From Pohlia nutans (lineage: Eukaryota > Streptophyta > Bryopsida > Bryales > Mniaceae): 64,000 bases of DNA. This document shows, piece after piece, positions 47,475-59,800 of the stretch (positions are counted from its first letter, which is position 1; every line of letters begins with the position of its first letter). The DNA is taken from assembly GCA_022496805.1 (NCBI GenBank), contig CM040099.1:19700031-19764030 (forward strand), in the 5' to 3' direction. The notes below the pieces were generated by a model. The model was given only the letters and a program-made list of their open reading frames with translations, was not told the origin of the DNA and ran no database searches. A program made the position numbers and the translations under genes.

Positions 47475-48242
47475 TGTACACCAACACATAAATATGTATC
47501 AAAGTTTAAAAATTCTCTTTTTTCTTTCTTGGCATTTAAAAACTTGTTTCGTAAACTGTATAATATTCACATCAAATAGATAGATAGATGGATAGATAGA
47601 TAAATAAGAACTCTTGTCCTCTTTCGAGGCTGGTATGATCTTTGGACTGGAGGCGGGGCAATTCAAAAAATCGGACATGTCAGTGGGTGTACATAGAGAG
47701 CATAGTATTCATATCCACGTCAGTATACTAAAGTCACCAAATTTGGGCCCTAACTTCTTAAAAACCCAATCTTCTAAAAAAAATCGACCTTCAAAAGATT
47801 TTCTAGAGAACCTAACGATGTTATAATTGGCAAGGTTTACTATACAAACTACCTTAAGTAGCACCAATTTTGGCAAGATTTGATGCAATCATGTTTTATA
47901 GAATATATGAGGAAAAATCTTGTATATGAATAAAATAATATAAGTTCATATCTACTATACATTTGAGCATGGGTTGTCTCATTTGACTGTTCCGGTCCGG
48001 AATCGGTTGAGGAGACAACCCATGCTCAAATCTTTAATAGATTATATCCATTATACCAACATCAATGTGCTCATCAACATGGGTCCCACCAGTGTTCAAC
48101 TACGCTACAAAATTTATTGCTCAAGGATGGGTGCACTACTTTGGTGCAGGATGCCGGAACGGCTGCGTCTAAACTAGCAGAGCGAGGTGAGAAGCTTCAA
48201 GTAAGACCTTTTCATTTTTTTCAAAACAAACTTGTTGCATGG

Positions 48243-48414
48243 TGTAACATTTAGTGGCCTTTATGCCCACTGCCTTTCCTTCACGCACTCTGATCATCAC
48301 CTTGAGCCTCCACCTGTCTTCTTAGCTACTAATGGAGAACTATAGGGTGTGGAATATTCCACACCATCTCCTATTGAGCCAAGGTAGGAACAATGCATGC
48401 TACTGAATGTTATG
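48243..48414. mobile_element. CATAACATT-ended MITE, copy 3
   Basis: GTAACATTTAGTGGCCTTTA at the left and GCATGCTACTGAATGTTATG at the right. Its interior is an inverted match to 23754-23925 (GTGTGGAATATTCCACA, CATCACCTTGAGCCTCCACC). Confidence 0.78.
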
Positions 48415-48678
48415 GATGTTGTTTTCAGTTTTGTTATGTTTTTGCACCGTAAATAATTTTAAAACAGTGGTTGGCATTTTTCACGACCGTTTTTGTGCAT
48501 GTCGTCTCATATTTCTCTGCTAGAATTCTTTTGATAAATTTTGACTTTTCAATTTAAAATTTTTTTGTCCATATTTGTATGGAGATCTCCCTATTGCTAC
48601 AATGATCAGACGGATGTTATCATAAGGAAGCCTTTATACGATCACTGTGACCGTATAAAGATTTTCTTTCTGTGTTGT

Positions 48679-49227
48679 TTAACCCTTTAATGCGCCAATG
48701 TCCACTATGTGGACGACATACAGATTGAAATTGTTGGATTCTCATTCAAATTAGACTCTTTTCATCCACCAATTTTTTTTTTGATTCTTGAGCAAGTTGA
48801 TTATCCTTTGTACGGTTTGGATCTTCACAATAGGTTATTGTGATTTTTAGAAAAACAATAGAATTGGTTTATGTCAAGTTTCATTCTTAGTTCAAAAAGT
48901 GGGACCTTAAATATGATTTTCCAAAATAAGTAGAATCAAATAGTGGAAATCATATCATCTTGTAGTGTATGTTATTCCAATTTCATTACCATATTTAAAA
49001 AAAAAATTGCCGCTAATTTGGTATTTTAAATTGAATTTCAAGAAAAAACCTTGCAAAATTGATTTTAAAATATTAAATAAAAATAGAATAAATCCAACCG
49101 TACAAATGTGATCTTCACATTGACATTTACAACTTTTCTTTGACCATCAACCCCATTTTTGATTTCCATCAAATATTTTATAATGCTTTTTTGAAAATAG
49201 TGTTGAATCGAGACGTTAAAGGGTTAA
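48679..49227. mobile_element. TTAA-CCC element, family G
   Basis: TTAACCCTTTAATGCGCC at the left and GAGACGTTAAAGGGTTAA at the right. 549 bp, with no ORF. It lies between the duplicated exons 23 and 24. Confidence 0.75.
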
Positions 49228-50146
49228 ACATCTTTGGAACAATTTAATTTGACTAGAGTAAAAAGGTGGTCTTTGGGAACTAAGAAGTAGTGTCAAAATT
49301 TGGTACCCAATGCCGTTAAAGAAAAATACCCTATTTGTATCACTTTGTGGTATCATTGTCTTCCATTGAAAATTTTGATATGTACACTACTAGTATATAC
49401 CGGTAGTGGCACAACTTTCAAATTGTAAACAATCTAGAATAATTTATGTTATTAACACTACCTTGGTGCCTAGCTTGGTGCCAATAGTAATCTTGAATAC
49501 CACTATATATTGCTTGATACCCAAAGTCATCATCTGCTTCCTACTGCACTTTTTTTGGCTAATAATCTATGTGAAACTAATTTCCAAAGCCAAAATTTAC
49601 ACCCAATCAATTGCTTACACAAGGAACAACAACCCATTGTATACTGACACACAATACAATGTTCAACTATACAACGACACATTGGAGGAGCACGCACTAA
49701 AAAGCCACCTCGATTATTAACCAAAACCAATGTAGTGGTGTGGGTTCTAGTTCATGTGTTGTTTTCTTCTGGTGGCTTTGCATTGGAATAAAGCTTTCTT
49801 TTGTGTAAAAAATAAATTAAAAAAACTAGTGTAGTCAGTGACTCTTTTTATTGAAACCTTCTAAATATGCATTGGATTGGTAGACACTTTATTTACGCCG
49901 GCTTTGAAAGAGGTCCGGAGTTTCTATTTATCTACATTGGATTGGTTGGTTTAGTGCACTAAATTACTTACCATTTCTTCGGATGTTCGAATGCAGTCCG
50001 TCAATACCATGGCGGAGGAATTGCAAGCAGGAGCAGAAAACTTAAAATTAATAGCTGATGAACTGGCCAAGCAAAACCAGGGAAAGAAGGGATGGTGGTG
50101 ATTTTAATCACCCCCACACTTCATTTCCGACTTGCTACTAGCAATT

Positions 50147-50610
50147 CTTAATACCTTGCTGGACCACATCCATTACACACTAGCATCACTTGGTAATAAA
50201 TAATTCAACTCTCCAACTCTCTTCATTTGAATCAACCGAAGTTAGAGAATATTCTTTGTAATTCTTCGAATTCCTTAACAAATTCTTAAGATTCTCAACT
50301 GAATATATAGCAGGAGGGCTTAAGAACTATATGATGGAAGCCCAAACACTTTGCCATTATTTTTATTCTTTTGAACATTGCGTAGGTAGACATATCATTC
50401 TTAAGCAAGCCGCTGTCGCAAATGTGGCATTTGAAGAATTTGCATCTACAGTGCCTTGGAATCCCAAATATCTTGGAGGATTTGTAATAACTTCAATTGG
50501 GCCAAACAACGAGGGTTGAAGACTTGAGCTATTTTATTAGTACTTTACAGTATAGCGGCAATGTAGAGAAAGGGTGTGGTCCACCAAGGATTAAAGGATT
50601 AAAGAATGTT
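50147..50610. mobile_element. CATTCTTAAT-ended MITE downstream of the second SNARE tail
   Basis: ATTCTTAATACCTTGCTGGACCACAT at the left pairs with GTGTGGTCCACCAAGG ... AAAGAATGTTATG at the right. The left part matches 23640-23753 in the PAP2_C intron. No gene inside. Confidence 0.6.
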
Positions 50611-50959
50611 ATGATTGTACATTATTGAATTGCAGGAAGGTGAATTGCAAGAATTGCACGAACCTCTACCTGATTGTAAAGTATCATTTTATACAAAGTT
50701 TAGATTTAAATTTGACAATGATGTAGTTTAATCCTTGATCCATAGAGCTTGCAATAGCAACAACATGCTCAATAAGTTAGTTATGTTTTCTGGATTGTGA
50801 TTATATTCATGTAAAAGCATTGTAACAAAGCATACAATAATTACTGCATGTTTTGGTTTTATATGTAAATCACAGGGAACATTGGACCAATAGTACAGGG
50901 CCACACTAATATAAAGTACATTGAATTATTGAATTAAAAAATAAAAGAAATCACTTGCT

Positions 50960-51903
50960 TTAACCCCTAAAGGCCCAAGGTGTTTTGAGACCTCCAAAAC
51001 CAAAAACTGCGATTTTTGAGCACCTTGTGGAAGTTGATGTATGTTTCAATATGTTTTAACTTTTTTTGTACTTCCAACCGTAAGATCTTCAACCCAACTA
51101 CTTGCACTAACACCATGTTAAATTTCAACCGTTGGATCTTTACCATTTGTGAGTTTATAACATTCAAAGTTGATTCAAAAGTTTTTTGGGCTTTACCCAA
51201 AAGGCATAGTCTAAATGGTGCAAAGGGGGACTTGATGATTATTACCCCAAACATTTTGCTCATATTTTTTTCCATGTAGGTAACTAAGTTAGGCACCTCC
51301 ATGAAAATTTTTAGAGACTCATTATGCTTTTTTGGCCTTCATGCAAATTATTTTCCAGAAGAAGGTTAAAAAACCACAATATGGTAAAACTTGAATAACG
51401 TTAAAGGTTTTTGGTTTAGTAAAAAAGTGAACGGTGAAAAGTTACATCTATGAGTTTGTGAATTTTAGAAAAATCAAAAATCAAAAATTCCTAAATCTCA
51501 AATTTTGACAATTTTTGAAAGAAAAAAAATGTAAAATTACAAAAACTTTGAAGCTTGCTTTTGTAAAATTTGAAGGCTGCCCATGTAAAATTGTTAAAAC
51601 TTTCAACTTGGATTTTTTTTAAATGTGTGTAGTAGTATTATTATAAACATATTTCCAAAAAAAAATTCAAAAAAACACTATTTTTTTTTTTTTTTTGCTG
51701 CCCCAGTTGGACTTCAAAACAAAATTTTGCATAATAAAATTCTAAAACTTGAATTTGGCTGCCCAAATTTTACCACATATAGTATGTATGTATTACCACA
51801 CCCACACCAAAGTTTAACCCAAAATACTAAAGTTAAACCCGTCATCTAGGCTGCCCGAAACAGCAAAAAGCCATTTTGGCTTTTAAGGGCATTTAGGGGT
51901 TAA
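50960..51903. mobile_element. TTAA-CCC element, family H (largest, 944 bp)
   Basis: TTAACCCCTAAAGGCCC at the left and GGGCATTTAGGGGTTAA at the right. The interior is AT-rich, with a T15 run. The small ORFs it contains show no transposase motif. Confidence 0.8.
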
Positions 51904-52202
51904 GCATCAAACCTTGACAGATTAAACCCATGTGAATCTTCAAAATATGTAATGTTGTGTACACATCTTATTAGCTGAATTTTTTTTTCGTGTGAAGTTG
52001 TGAACATACATCAGGAAGGTTTGTTCATTTGTTCCCTTGAGAAAGTATCTGATCAAGAAAAGTGAGAGTGTGTTATCACTTAAACATAACTTTGAATCTT
52101 GAGCACAACTTTGAAACTTCAAAACTTATTGACACGTTGGGCAAATAATGTATACTTATAGCATCTCCACTAGGGCCTCTAAGAAGGCATACCACATTAT
52201 TA

Positions 52203-52237
<35 letters not shown>

Positions 52238-53560
52238 TGCTAAAAATGAAAATTTTAAGTTAAATTAAGATTATTATAATCACAACTAAAATCTAAATAC
52301 AATAAACCCAAAAAAATCTTGATTTGAACATTGAATGATTAAGATACATCTCATGAAAAGGGCTCTTAGAGGGCTCTTAAAATTTGGTAGACCTAAAAGG
52401 GAAAATTTAATAAATCTAAGGGCACGCTACATGATACTAGACTATTACGGAACCACTTGTGATAATAGAGAATCACTTGTGAGATCATATTAACACTTAA
52501 TTATCTCCTAATCAGAGATATTGCAAACTTAACAGAGTTGAAATTCTTGAGTTTATGAACATGGAAATAATCAATACTATGCCTTACAAGTAGCTTTATC
52601 ACAAAATATATAAAAAAAGAATCAGCTTATTTCAAAATCTTTTTATCAACATCATAGTGCTTTATAAATAAATAAAAAATAAATCATAAGAACGAAAAAG
52701 AAAAAAGAAACAATTTGGTGAATAAGGGTGTGACATGGCCACTATAAGAATTTAATTGGCTATGCCAATTCAAATAAGTAAAATCAATAATCAAAATAAA
52801 GGGAAAGTGTATGTTTTTGTCTTTCAATGGAAATAAAGCATCCATTTTATCAAAAATTAAAATTAAAAAACTTAAAAGCAAACATTGAAAAAGATTGAAC
52901 TTTATTATTCACTTGTAGAAGACAAAAAGTTATAGGTTTGACATCCGATATTCACTTGTAGAAAAATAAAATTATAAGTTTGTAAATCAAGTGAATTTTA
53001 TATAAGACTAGTTCATAAGATCGTGCATAAATAAACATGTTCATCAATGTTCAAAGCAATCAAACAATTTTGTATATGGACCCAATCATTGCAAATTAGG
53101 TGTAATTTCATTCATCTCATTTTTACGATGACTTTTTGAGTGTTGATAAGACTTAACAAAAAGGATCCAAGGAGTTTTATCACAAGTGTGGTAGCAAGTT
53201 CAATGTACCCTTACCACAGTCCGGGAAGTTTTTTGAGCTTTACCGGTTACTTTCCTTTCATTCCAAGATTGAACCAGTTTTTCAAGTGTGGAGTCCGGTT
53301 ATTTTCTTTATTTAAAATATAAAATAGATTTTTTAAAGCTTTTTCACCTGGTTTTTAGCCGCTCCTTCTAAATTCCAATCGGTGTTTTAAAAAATCAACC
53401 GGCTCATCTTACACTAGCTGCCGGTTCTCCCCGTTCATTGACCCTTACCCTTAAATGTTTCCAATATTTATTTATTTACATTTTTTTGAAAAACATGACG
53501 TGTTCTTTTGAAAGAATAGAGGCATCACACCAAGGCAAATCAATCCCCCTCTTATGCACT
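51904..53560. other. Intergenic, no gene seen
   Basis: AT-rich, with a (TTA)n microsatellite at about 52195-52237. No exon, RNA gene or inverted-repeat element recognised. Confidence 0.5.
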
Positions 53561-53838
53561 CACGTGATTCCTCATTCGCATAAAAGAGTGCATACCGAGG
53601 CAAAAGGCCCCATCGCTAATGATTATTATATGCCACACTGGTTATTTAATACTATGCAACATTCCAAAAGCATCTCAGAATGTGGGTGCAACCGAGGGGG
53701 GGACTGAAGAGAGGCAACCGGCTGAGCCGGTGGGGAGACGGGTCAAGCCGGTGGGGCGGTGGACCCAGATGAACGCTTCACCACCGACGTTGCCTCGCAG
53801 AGTCCGTTACTTTGCATTTTCTTGGCGAACGATCCATC
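53561..53838 (+). promoter_or_regulatory. Probable promoter / 5' leader of DGAT1
   Basis: Composition shifts here from AT-rich to mixed. TTATTTAATAC at about 53641 is the best TATA-like candidate. The leader contains an in-frame upstream ATG at 53812, nine codons before the chosen start. Confidence 0.35.
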
Positions 53839-56800
53839 ATGGCCCCGGACGCCGTGATTACACCGAAGAAGAATTTCGACCTCGTTTCCACAACGAGCAT
53901 GGGCTCGGACGGGGAAGAATTCGAAGATCATGGCAGCAGCGAGAGCAGCGAGAGCAGCACCGTAACAACCATGGACAACAATCATGGAACGACGACGACG
54001 TTGCGGAACAGGCGGACCAGCACACACGTCAATTCCGTCGACAGCCGCAGCCTCCTGGACGACTCCATGGCCACGAGGAAGGAGGACGAGATTGTGGAGA
54101 AAGTGGAGAAAGTGACGACGACGAGGACGATTCACACACAGCGCGCTTCCGCCCCCGCGCATCGGCGTAACAAGGAAAGCCCCCTCAGCTCCGACGCCAT
54201 CTTCCATCAGGTGAATGAATCTCACCTCCTTACTTGCATTTCTTGCTTTCCCCGCTCTCTTTTTAGTGCAATTCTTTGAATTCGCTTTCCATTTTTTAGC
54301 ACTTTTATCATTCTTTTGCGTTTTTTTATGATGAAAATGCTCTGTTCCTTTTCGTCATAAGTTTGAATTCTTGTAAATCACACCCCCCGCTGCTTGCACG
54401 AGTCTCTGTACAATATTTCCATCCCTGAATAGAGAGAATTTTATTTCCTCTGTTTTTAGTGCAATTCTTTGAATTCTTGCTCGACTCTTCGCTTTACATT
54501 TTTTGGCACTTTTTGATTTGTTCGCGTTTTTTTAATGATGAAAATGCTCTGTCATGAGTTTGAATTCTGGTAAATTACACTCCCCGCTGCTTGCACGAGT
54601 CTCTGTACAATTTTTCCATTCCTGAATAGAGAGAATTTAACTTCCTCTGTTTTTTAGTGTAATTCTTTGAATACTTGTCCGGATCTTCGCTTTGGCACTT
54701 TTTCATTTCTTTGCGATGAAAATGCTCTGTTCCTTTTCGTCATGAGTTCGAATTCTGGTAAATCACACTTCCCGCTGCTTGCACGAGTCTCTGTACAGAG
54801 TCTCTGTACGAGAATTTAACTTCCCCTGTTTTCAGTGCAATTCTTTGAATTCTTGCTCGACTCTTCGCTTTCCATTTTTTGGCACTTTTATCAGTCTTTT
54901 GCGTTTTTTTATGATGAAAATGCTCTGTTCCTTTTCGTCATGAGTTTGAATTCTGGTAAATCATACTTCCCGCTGCTTGCACGAGTCTCTGTACAATTTT
55001 TCCATCCCTGGATAGAGAGAATTTTAACTTCCCCTGTTTTTAGTGTAATTCTTTGAATACTTTTCCGGATCTTCGATTTGCATTTTTTTGCATTCGCCAC
55101 CTTTTGTTCGTTTGCTTAGTTTCTTTCCGTCATGAGTTTCAATTCCGTCATCGAATTTGATACTCGTGGTGATTTGCGTTTTTTGTTTTGCGTTCCCCGC
55201 CTTTTCTTTTGTTCGTTTTTTAATGATGAAATTGTTTAGTTGCGAGTTTGAATACTTGGAAGGTTAGGGTCAGAATGGTGTCGAAACTACTGTCCACATC
55301 AGATTTTTTAGATGTACACGTCATCATAAACCAATCACAAGGTGACACGTGGCACCTTTCAATGTCGAAACTGACCATGACGTAGGATATTCCATGATTT
55401 GGATGATGCTTATGGGGATATTTTTGGTTTGTTTTGGCGCTTCATTGCAGAGTCATGCGGGGCTGTTCAATCTCTGTATCGTGGTTCTGGTTGCGGTCAA
55501 CAGCAGACTTATTATTGAGAATTTAATGAAGGTGAGTGAGTGATTTTTGTGGTTTTTTTGATGGTTATTAATTTTTTTGGAGACGAGTGAATTCATTATT
55601 GATGGCTTTGGCAGTATGGAATTCTGATGAACTCCGGATTCTGGTTCAGCTCCAAGAGTGCACGCGATTGGCCACTCTTGATGTGCGGGTAAGGGTTTCT
55701 GATGAGCATCTCTTTGAATTTTGAGCCAAAACCCTGAGTAATCAGGGGTTTTAGAGATGATTCCGAAGCACAACATTGTTGTATTGACGGTGTTGCTTTC
55801 TTTCTCTGCAGTTTGAGTTTGTTCATCTTCCCTCTCTCCGCATTGTTAGTGGAAAAATTGAAGGTGCAAACGAATGTCTCGGAAGGAGTAAGTACCTTCT
55901 ACAGGATTCAAGCATATTTTTTCAGACGGAAATTATAAATATGATTTTCAGTAAAATTGGACTGTTTCATGCGCTTTTAGCATGTTTAATTGGATGTTGT
56001 TTGAAAATTCTATTGAAAACACTGTTTTGAGTAGGTCCCATGTTACTTATTTTTGTTCAAATTTATTTGTTGTTTGACCAATACATCCAATGTTCTAAAA
56101 CTGTGATACTGACGATATAAAATATGGCCTCAATTGAATTATGTTTTTCACAATATGATCAATTGAATTTGTCATTTTAAAATCAAAAAATCCCTGGTCC
56201 TTTAGGGGTGGGTTAAAAGTGTGGAACTCCTTGGGAGATGAATTTCTGACGCCAGTTTTTTGAATGTCTAGGTCATTTTTGTACTACATCTCATCATCAG
56301 CACATTAGGAATTTTGTATCCTGGATATGTTATTCACAGGTAATCACAAGTTACCTCTTCGTGAGATTGATAGGCTGGTTATTATATGGATTGATGGGCT
56401 GATTATTATATGGATTGACAGGCTGGTCGTTATATGGATTGATTTCTGTGAACTCCAACTTTTCGTCGTTTCTGTTGTTGAGTTGGTGGTTGCTGAGCTT
56501 GTCCAGTTCAAAGATGCCAGAGGTACATGGTTTTATTGGCTTTTCCGTGTGCTTGGATGGTGGCAGGGTGCAATCAGCTTTGTTGCCAGGCCTTATATTG
56601 ATACTCACTGCACTGACTGGGTGGATGAAGCTCATTTCTTACGCTCACGCAAACAAGGACGTGCGAGAAATTCTGAGAGCCGGGGGAAAGGTAAAAATCA
56701 ATCATTGTCCATATATTTTATAATCATTTTCAAGTCCTACATTATCTTGTGGCTTTATTTAACTTTGGGTTCCCATCTTATGCAAAATGAGTCTGGTTTG

Positions 56801-59800
56801 TTGCAGCTTGAGGTGCCACAAAATGCAGAAAATGTCGAGTATCCAGACAACCTCACAATTCAAAATATTGCATACTTCATTTTCGCTCCCACTCTGTGCT
56901 ATCAGGTACTTCATTTGACATTTACGCAGGTTTAACGGAATTTAGGGTTGGAGAGCATTATAGGGTTTTTGTATCCAGTGTAGCTGCTCTGCGTACAATT
57001 TAATTGTGGTGAATTGCTATCGTAGTAACGAAGCTTTTTACTCAATGTTTTCTACCTCTTTCTTACTTTTTAGTTATATCTTTGAGGTTTAGGGAAGGGT
57101 TGATGATTTGTAGTTTCTAAGCGTGCGATTGGGATCATGTGGTTTTATATCAAACTTTGGTTCTTATATCATTCTAGTGTCTGTCACAAGGATATCTTCA
57201 TTCTCTCTATGATCTTGTTTGAATGATTGGGCTTGGTTCATTTGTTGTATTTTCAGTTGAGCTACCCCCGTTCTGGTCCAGTTCGAAAAGGCTGGGTGCT
57301 ACGGCAAGTGGGAAAGTTGGTTGTGTTTTTGGGTTTGATGGGCTTTATTATTGAGCAGGTACAGTTTCTCTGATTGTTGCCCACTCTGTTCAATCTGCAT
57401 TATAGAGTCAGAATCAGAATATGCAGTTAGAATCTTTGCTTAATCTGATAGTTGTATATTAAGATCCATAAAAATGGCGTGGTGTTATGTAAATGTTTTT
57501 TTTTTGGAGGCTGTTTTAACTTGTGTAGATATAATTGACAAGGCTGTTTATAAATTAGAATGATTGGGGAATTGCTTCTTGTGCAATACTGATTGTAAAT
57601 TTGTATGTTTGTTTTTCATTGCAGTACATAAATCCTACGGTTTTAAACTCACAGCACCCACTCAAGGGCAACCCTTTGAAAGCATTGGAAAGGATTTTGA
57701 AGCTTTCCATGCCAGTTCTCTATGTTTGGCTCTGCATTTTCTACTCCTTATTTCATCTTTGGTATGTAACACCCTATTCTACAACTGCTGCATGAAATGC
57801 GATAAATGAACCTGGGTTGATGTGGATGAAGTTTTCGTTAATTTGGGCTGTGACCTATTGTGGATTATGGCTTTCAGAAAAATTTGGCATTATGACTATG
57901 TTTTTTCCTTTAGATTGTACTTTGTGGGAGTCTGTCTGATCTTTGCTCTATCTTTGCGCAAAATAGGTTGAATATTGTGGCTGAGCTACTTCGCTTTGGA
58001 GATAGAGAATTCTACAAAGACTGGTGGAATGCTCAGACAGTTGAAGAGGTAGAGATTGCCTCTGCTATCATTCATTTTTGTTATTCTGACGATATCTCTT
58101 ATTAAAATGTCATTATTTCTTTTCTGCAGTGTTTCAGTATTTATGCATTTTTTTTACCATTTTATCAGCGGCTTGGTTATCCAGATGACTGTTTTGTTCA
58201 AGGATTTAGAGACCTGGCTCTTCTTGAATGTAGTGAATATTATGTTGCCAGTTATCTTTTGCAATTCAAAACTTTCGACACAGGCAACCCAATTTCTGTT
58301 CTACTTGTGTTTATGTTCCGTATCACAGATCATTTAGTGATGTTGAGAAGGGAATCTGCTTCTTTCAATGTTCAAGTCATCTTTCACTGACTTTATGTTG
58401 TCTTGGATTATCTATGGCGCCACTTTTACTCTTTTCCAGTATTGGCGAATGTGGAATATGGTACGTTTACCTTGACCTTTCTCTCTTTCAGGTTCTGTGC
58501 CCAGGAATAGGAACTGCTCAAAACCCCTAAAAGACCAAAAAGCTCAAATTGGGCCTCATGTTTTTCTTAACAATTTTGAGTAGGGCTTATGTGGACTTTC
58601 CCTTGTTCAATTTTTTTGACCAACACAAGAAATTTTCTTCACTAATTCTAGTGATATAAAGTTTGGTCCCGTTTTAGTAATATATTTCACAATATGATCG
58701 ATTGAATTGGTCATTTAAAAACCATGAATCCTTGGTCCTTTAGGGGCTAACTCTTGGCCTTCCATATTCTACTGGCTAGAATTTTTGCACAATCATAACG
58801 TGCTTGTTTGAAAACTTGAATTTTCTTAGATAAGGTCTTTCATATGCTTATGGTTTTCTTGGGGTGGTTTCTAGCCTGTGCATAAGTGGATGGTGCGACA
58901 CATTTATTTTCCTTCTATACGAGCCGGCTTACCCAAGGTATTTATTCTCCCTGGTTTTGCTCATTTAGTCCTGTACGTTGTGAACCAAATACACTAAACG
59001 CACTATTTCTTCCTGAGTGTGGTCCATATTTCATGCCCTCGTATTTGAGGTCTTTTGATCTGCTTTGCTCACTATGCAGCTTTTGGGGTTTTGGGGTACC
59101 TACAGGTAGTGGCGATGCTACTGGTGTTCGTGATTTCTGCTTTATTTCACGAGGTACATTCCTGTCTGAGTCAATTAATCTTTCAGAGTGCTTTTTAGAT
59201 CATCTAGCGAGTTGGAATGGTTGATTCAGGTGTGCTGGTTCATCAAAAAAAAAATTCTTAAATTTTGCTTCTTCAAGTATGTGGAGGCATTTCTTCAGTT
59301 ATTATACCCTATTACCGGTGCACTCTTCTTTACTCAGATAAAGACCAATTAATACCAGTTTTGTGCTAACATTTCAATTCTGTTCTGTGCTAGGTTGCCA
59401 TTGGTGTTCCTTGCCATATGCTACGGTGCTGGGCGTTTCTTGGAATTATGATGCAGGTACGTTATTCTTCATCTTTTAGGCCAATCAAGTAGCGCCAATT
59501 AGAGAACTTGGGTGTCAAGGTCCATTAGCTACACTAAAATTGTGATTTACTGACCGGGACACTATTTCTCAACATGGGCACTATTTAACTTTTTGGAGTT
59601 AAATACACCTATTATCCTCTTTAGTCTGAGAGCCACAATTAGTTCAATTTTTTTGACATATCAGTATGTACTATCCAAATTAGTCCAAGGATATAATATT
59701 AAAATATTTACGTTATATTTATATTACAATATTTTATTTTTCAATTAGCTAAAAATTGTAGCGTCCCTGTAAAAAAACCACTTTTTACTATAAAACTAAA

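Larger units (their letters stand above)
45441..50101 (+). pseudogene. Second copy of the tomosyn C-terminal exons (R-SNARE tail): alternative 3' end or gene fragment
   Basis: Exon-like blocks are 45441-45529 (SSPTSSGDSS, homologous to exon 21, then an in-frame stop), 46630-46724 (homologous to exon 22), 48150-48200 (exon 23) and 49997-50101 (exon 24, stop at 50099). The last three keep GT...AG borders, open frames and the same phases (1, 0, 0). They encode LAERGEKLQ and a tail ending GKKGWW, so the SNARE zero-layer Arg is kept. Intron landmarks are shared too: a GATA repeat at about 40531 and about 47580, and TTTGGTGCAG before exon 23. No upstream WD40 exons exist here. Block 46630 is phase-compatible with the exon 21 donor at 39448, so an alternatively spliced tail is possible. 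Otherwise it is a duplicated relic. Confidence 0.7.

Noticed and set aside
56327..56935. 202-codon ORF over DGAT1 exons 6-7
   Set aside because: It reads exon 6 in a wrong frame; the DGAT1 frame ([17 protein letters not shown]) is conserved and joins in phase.
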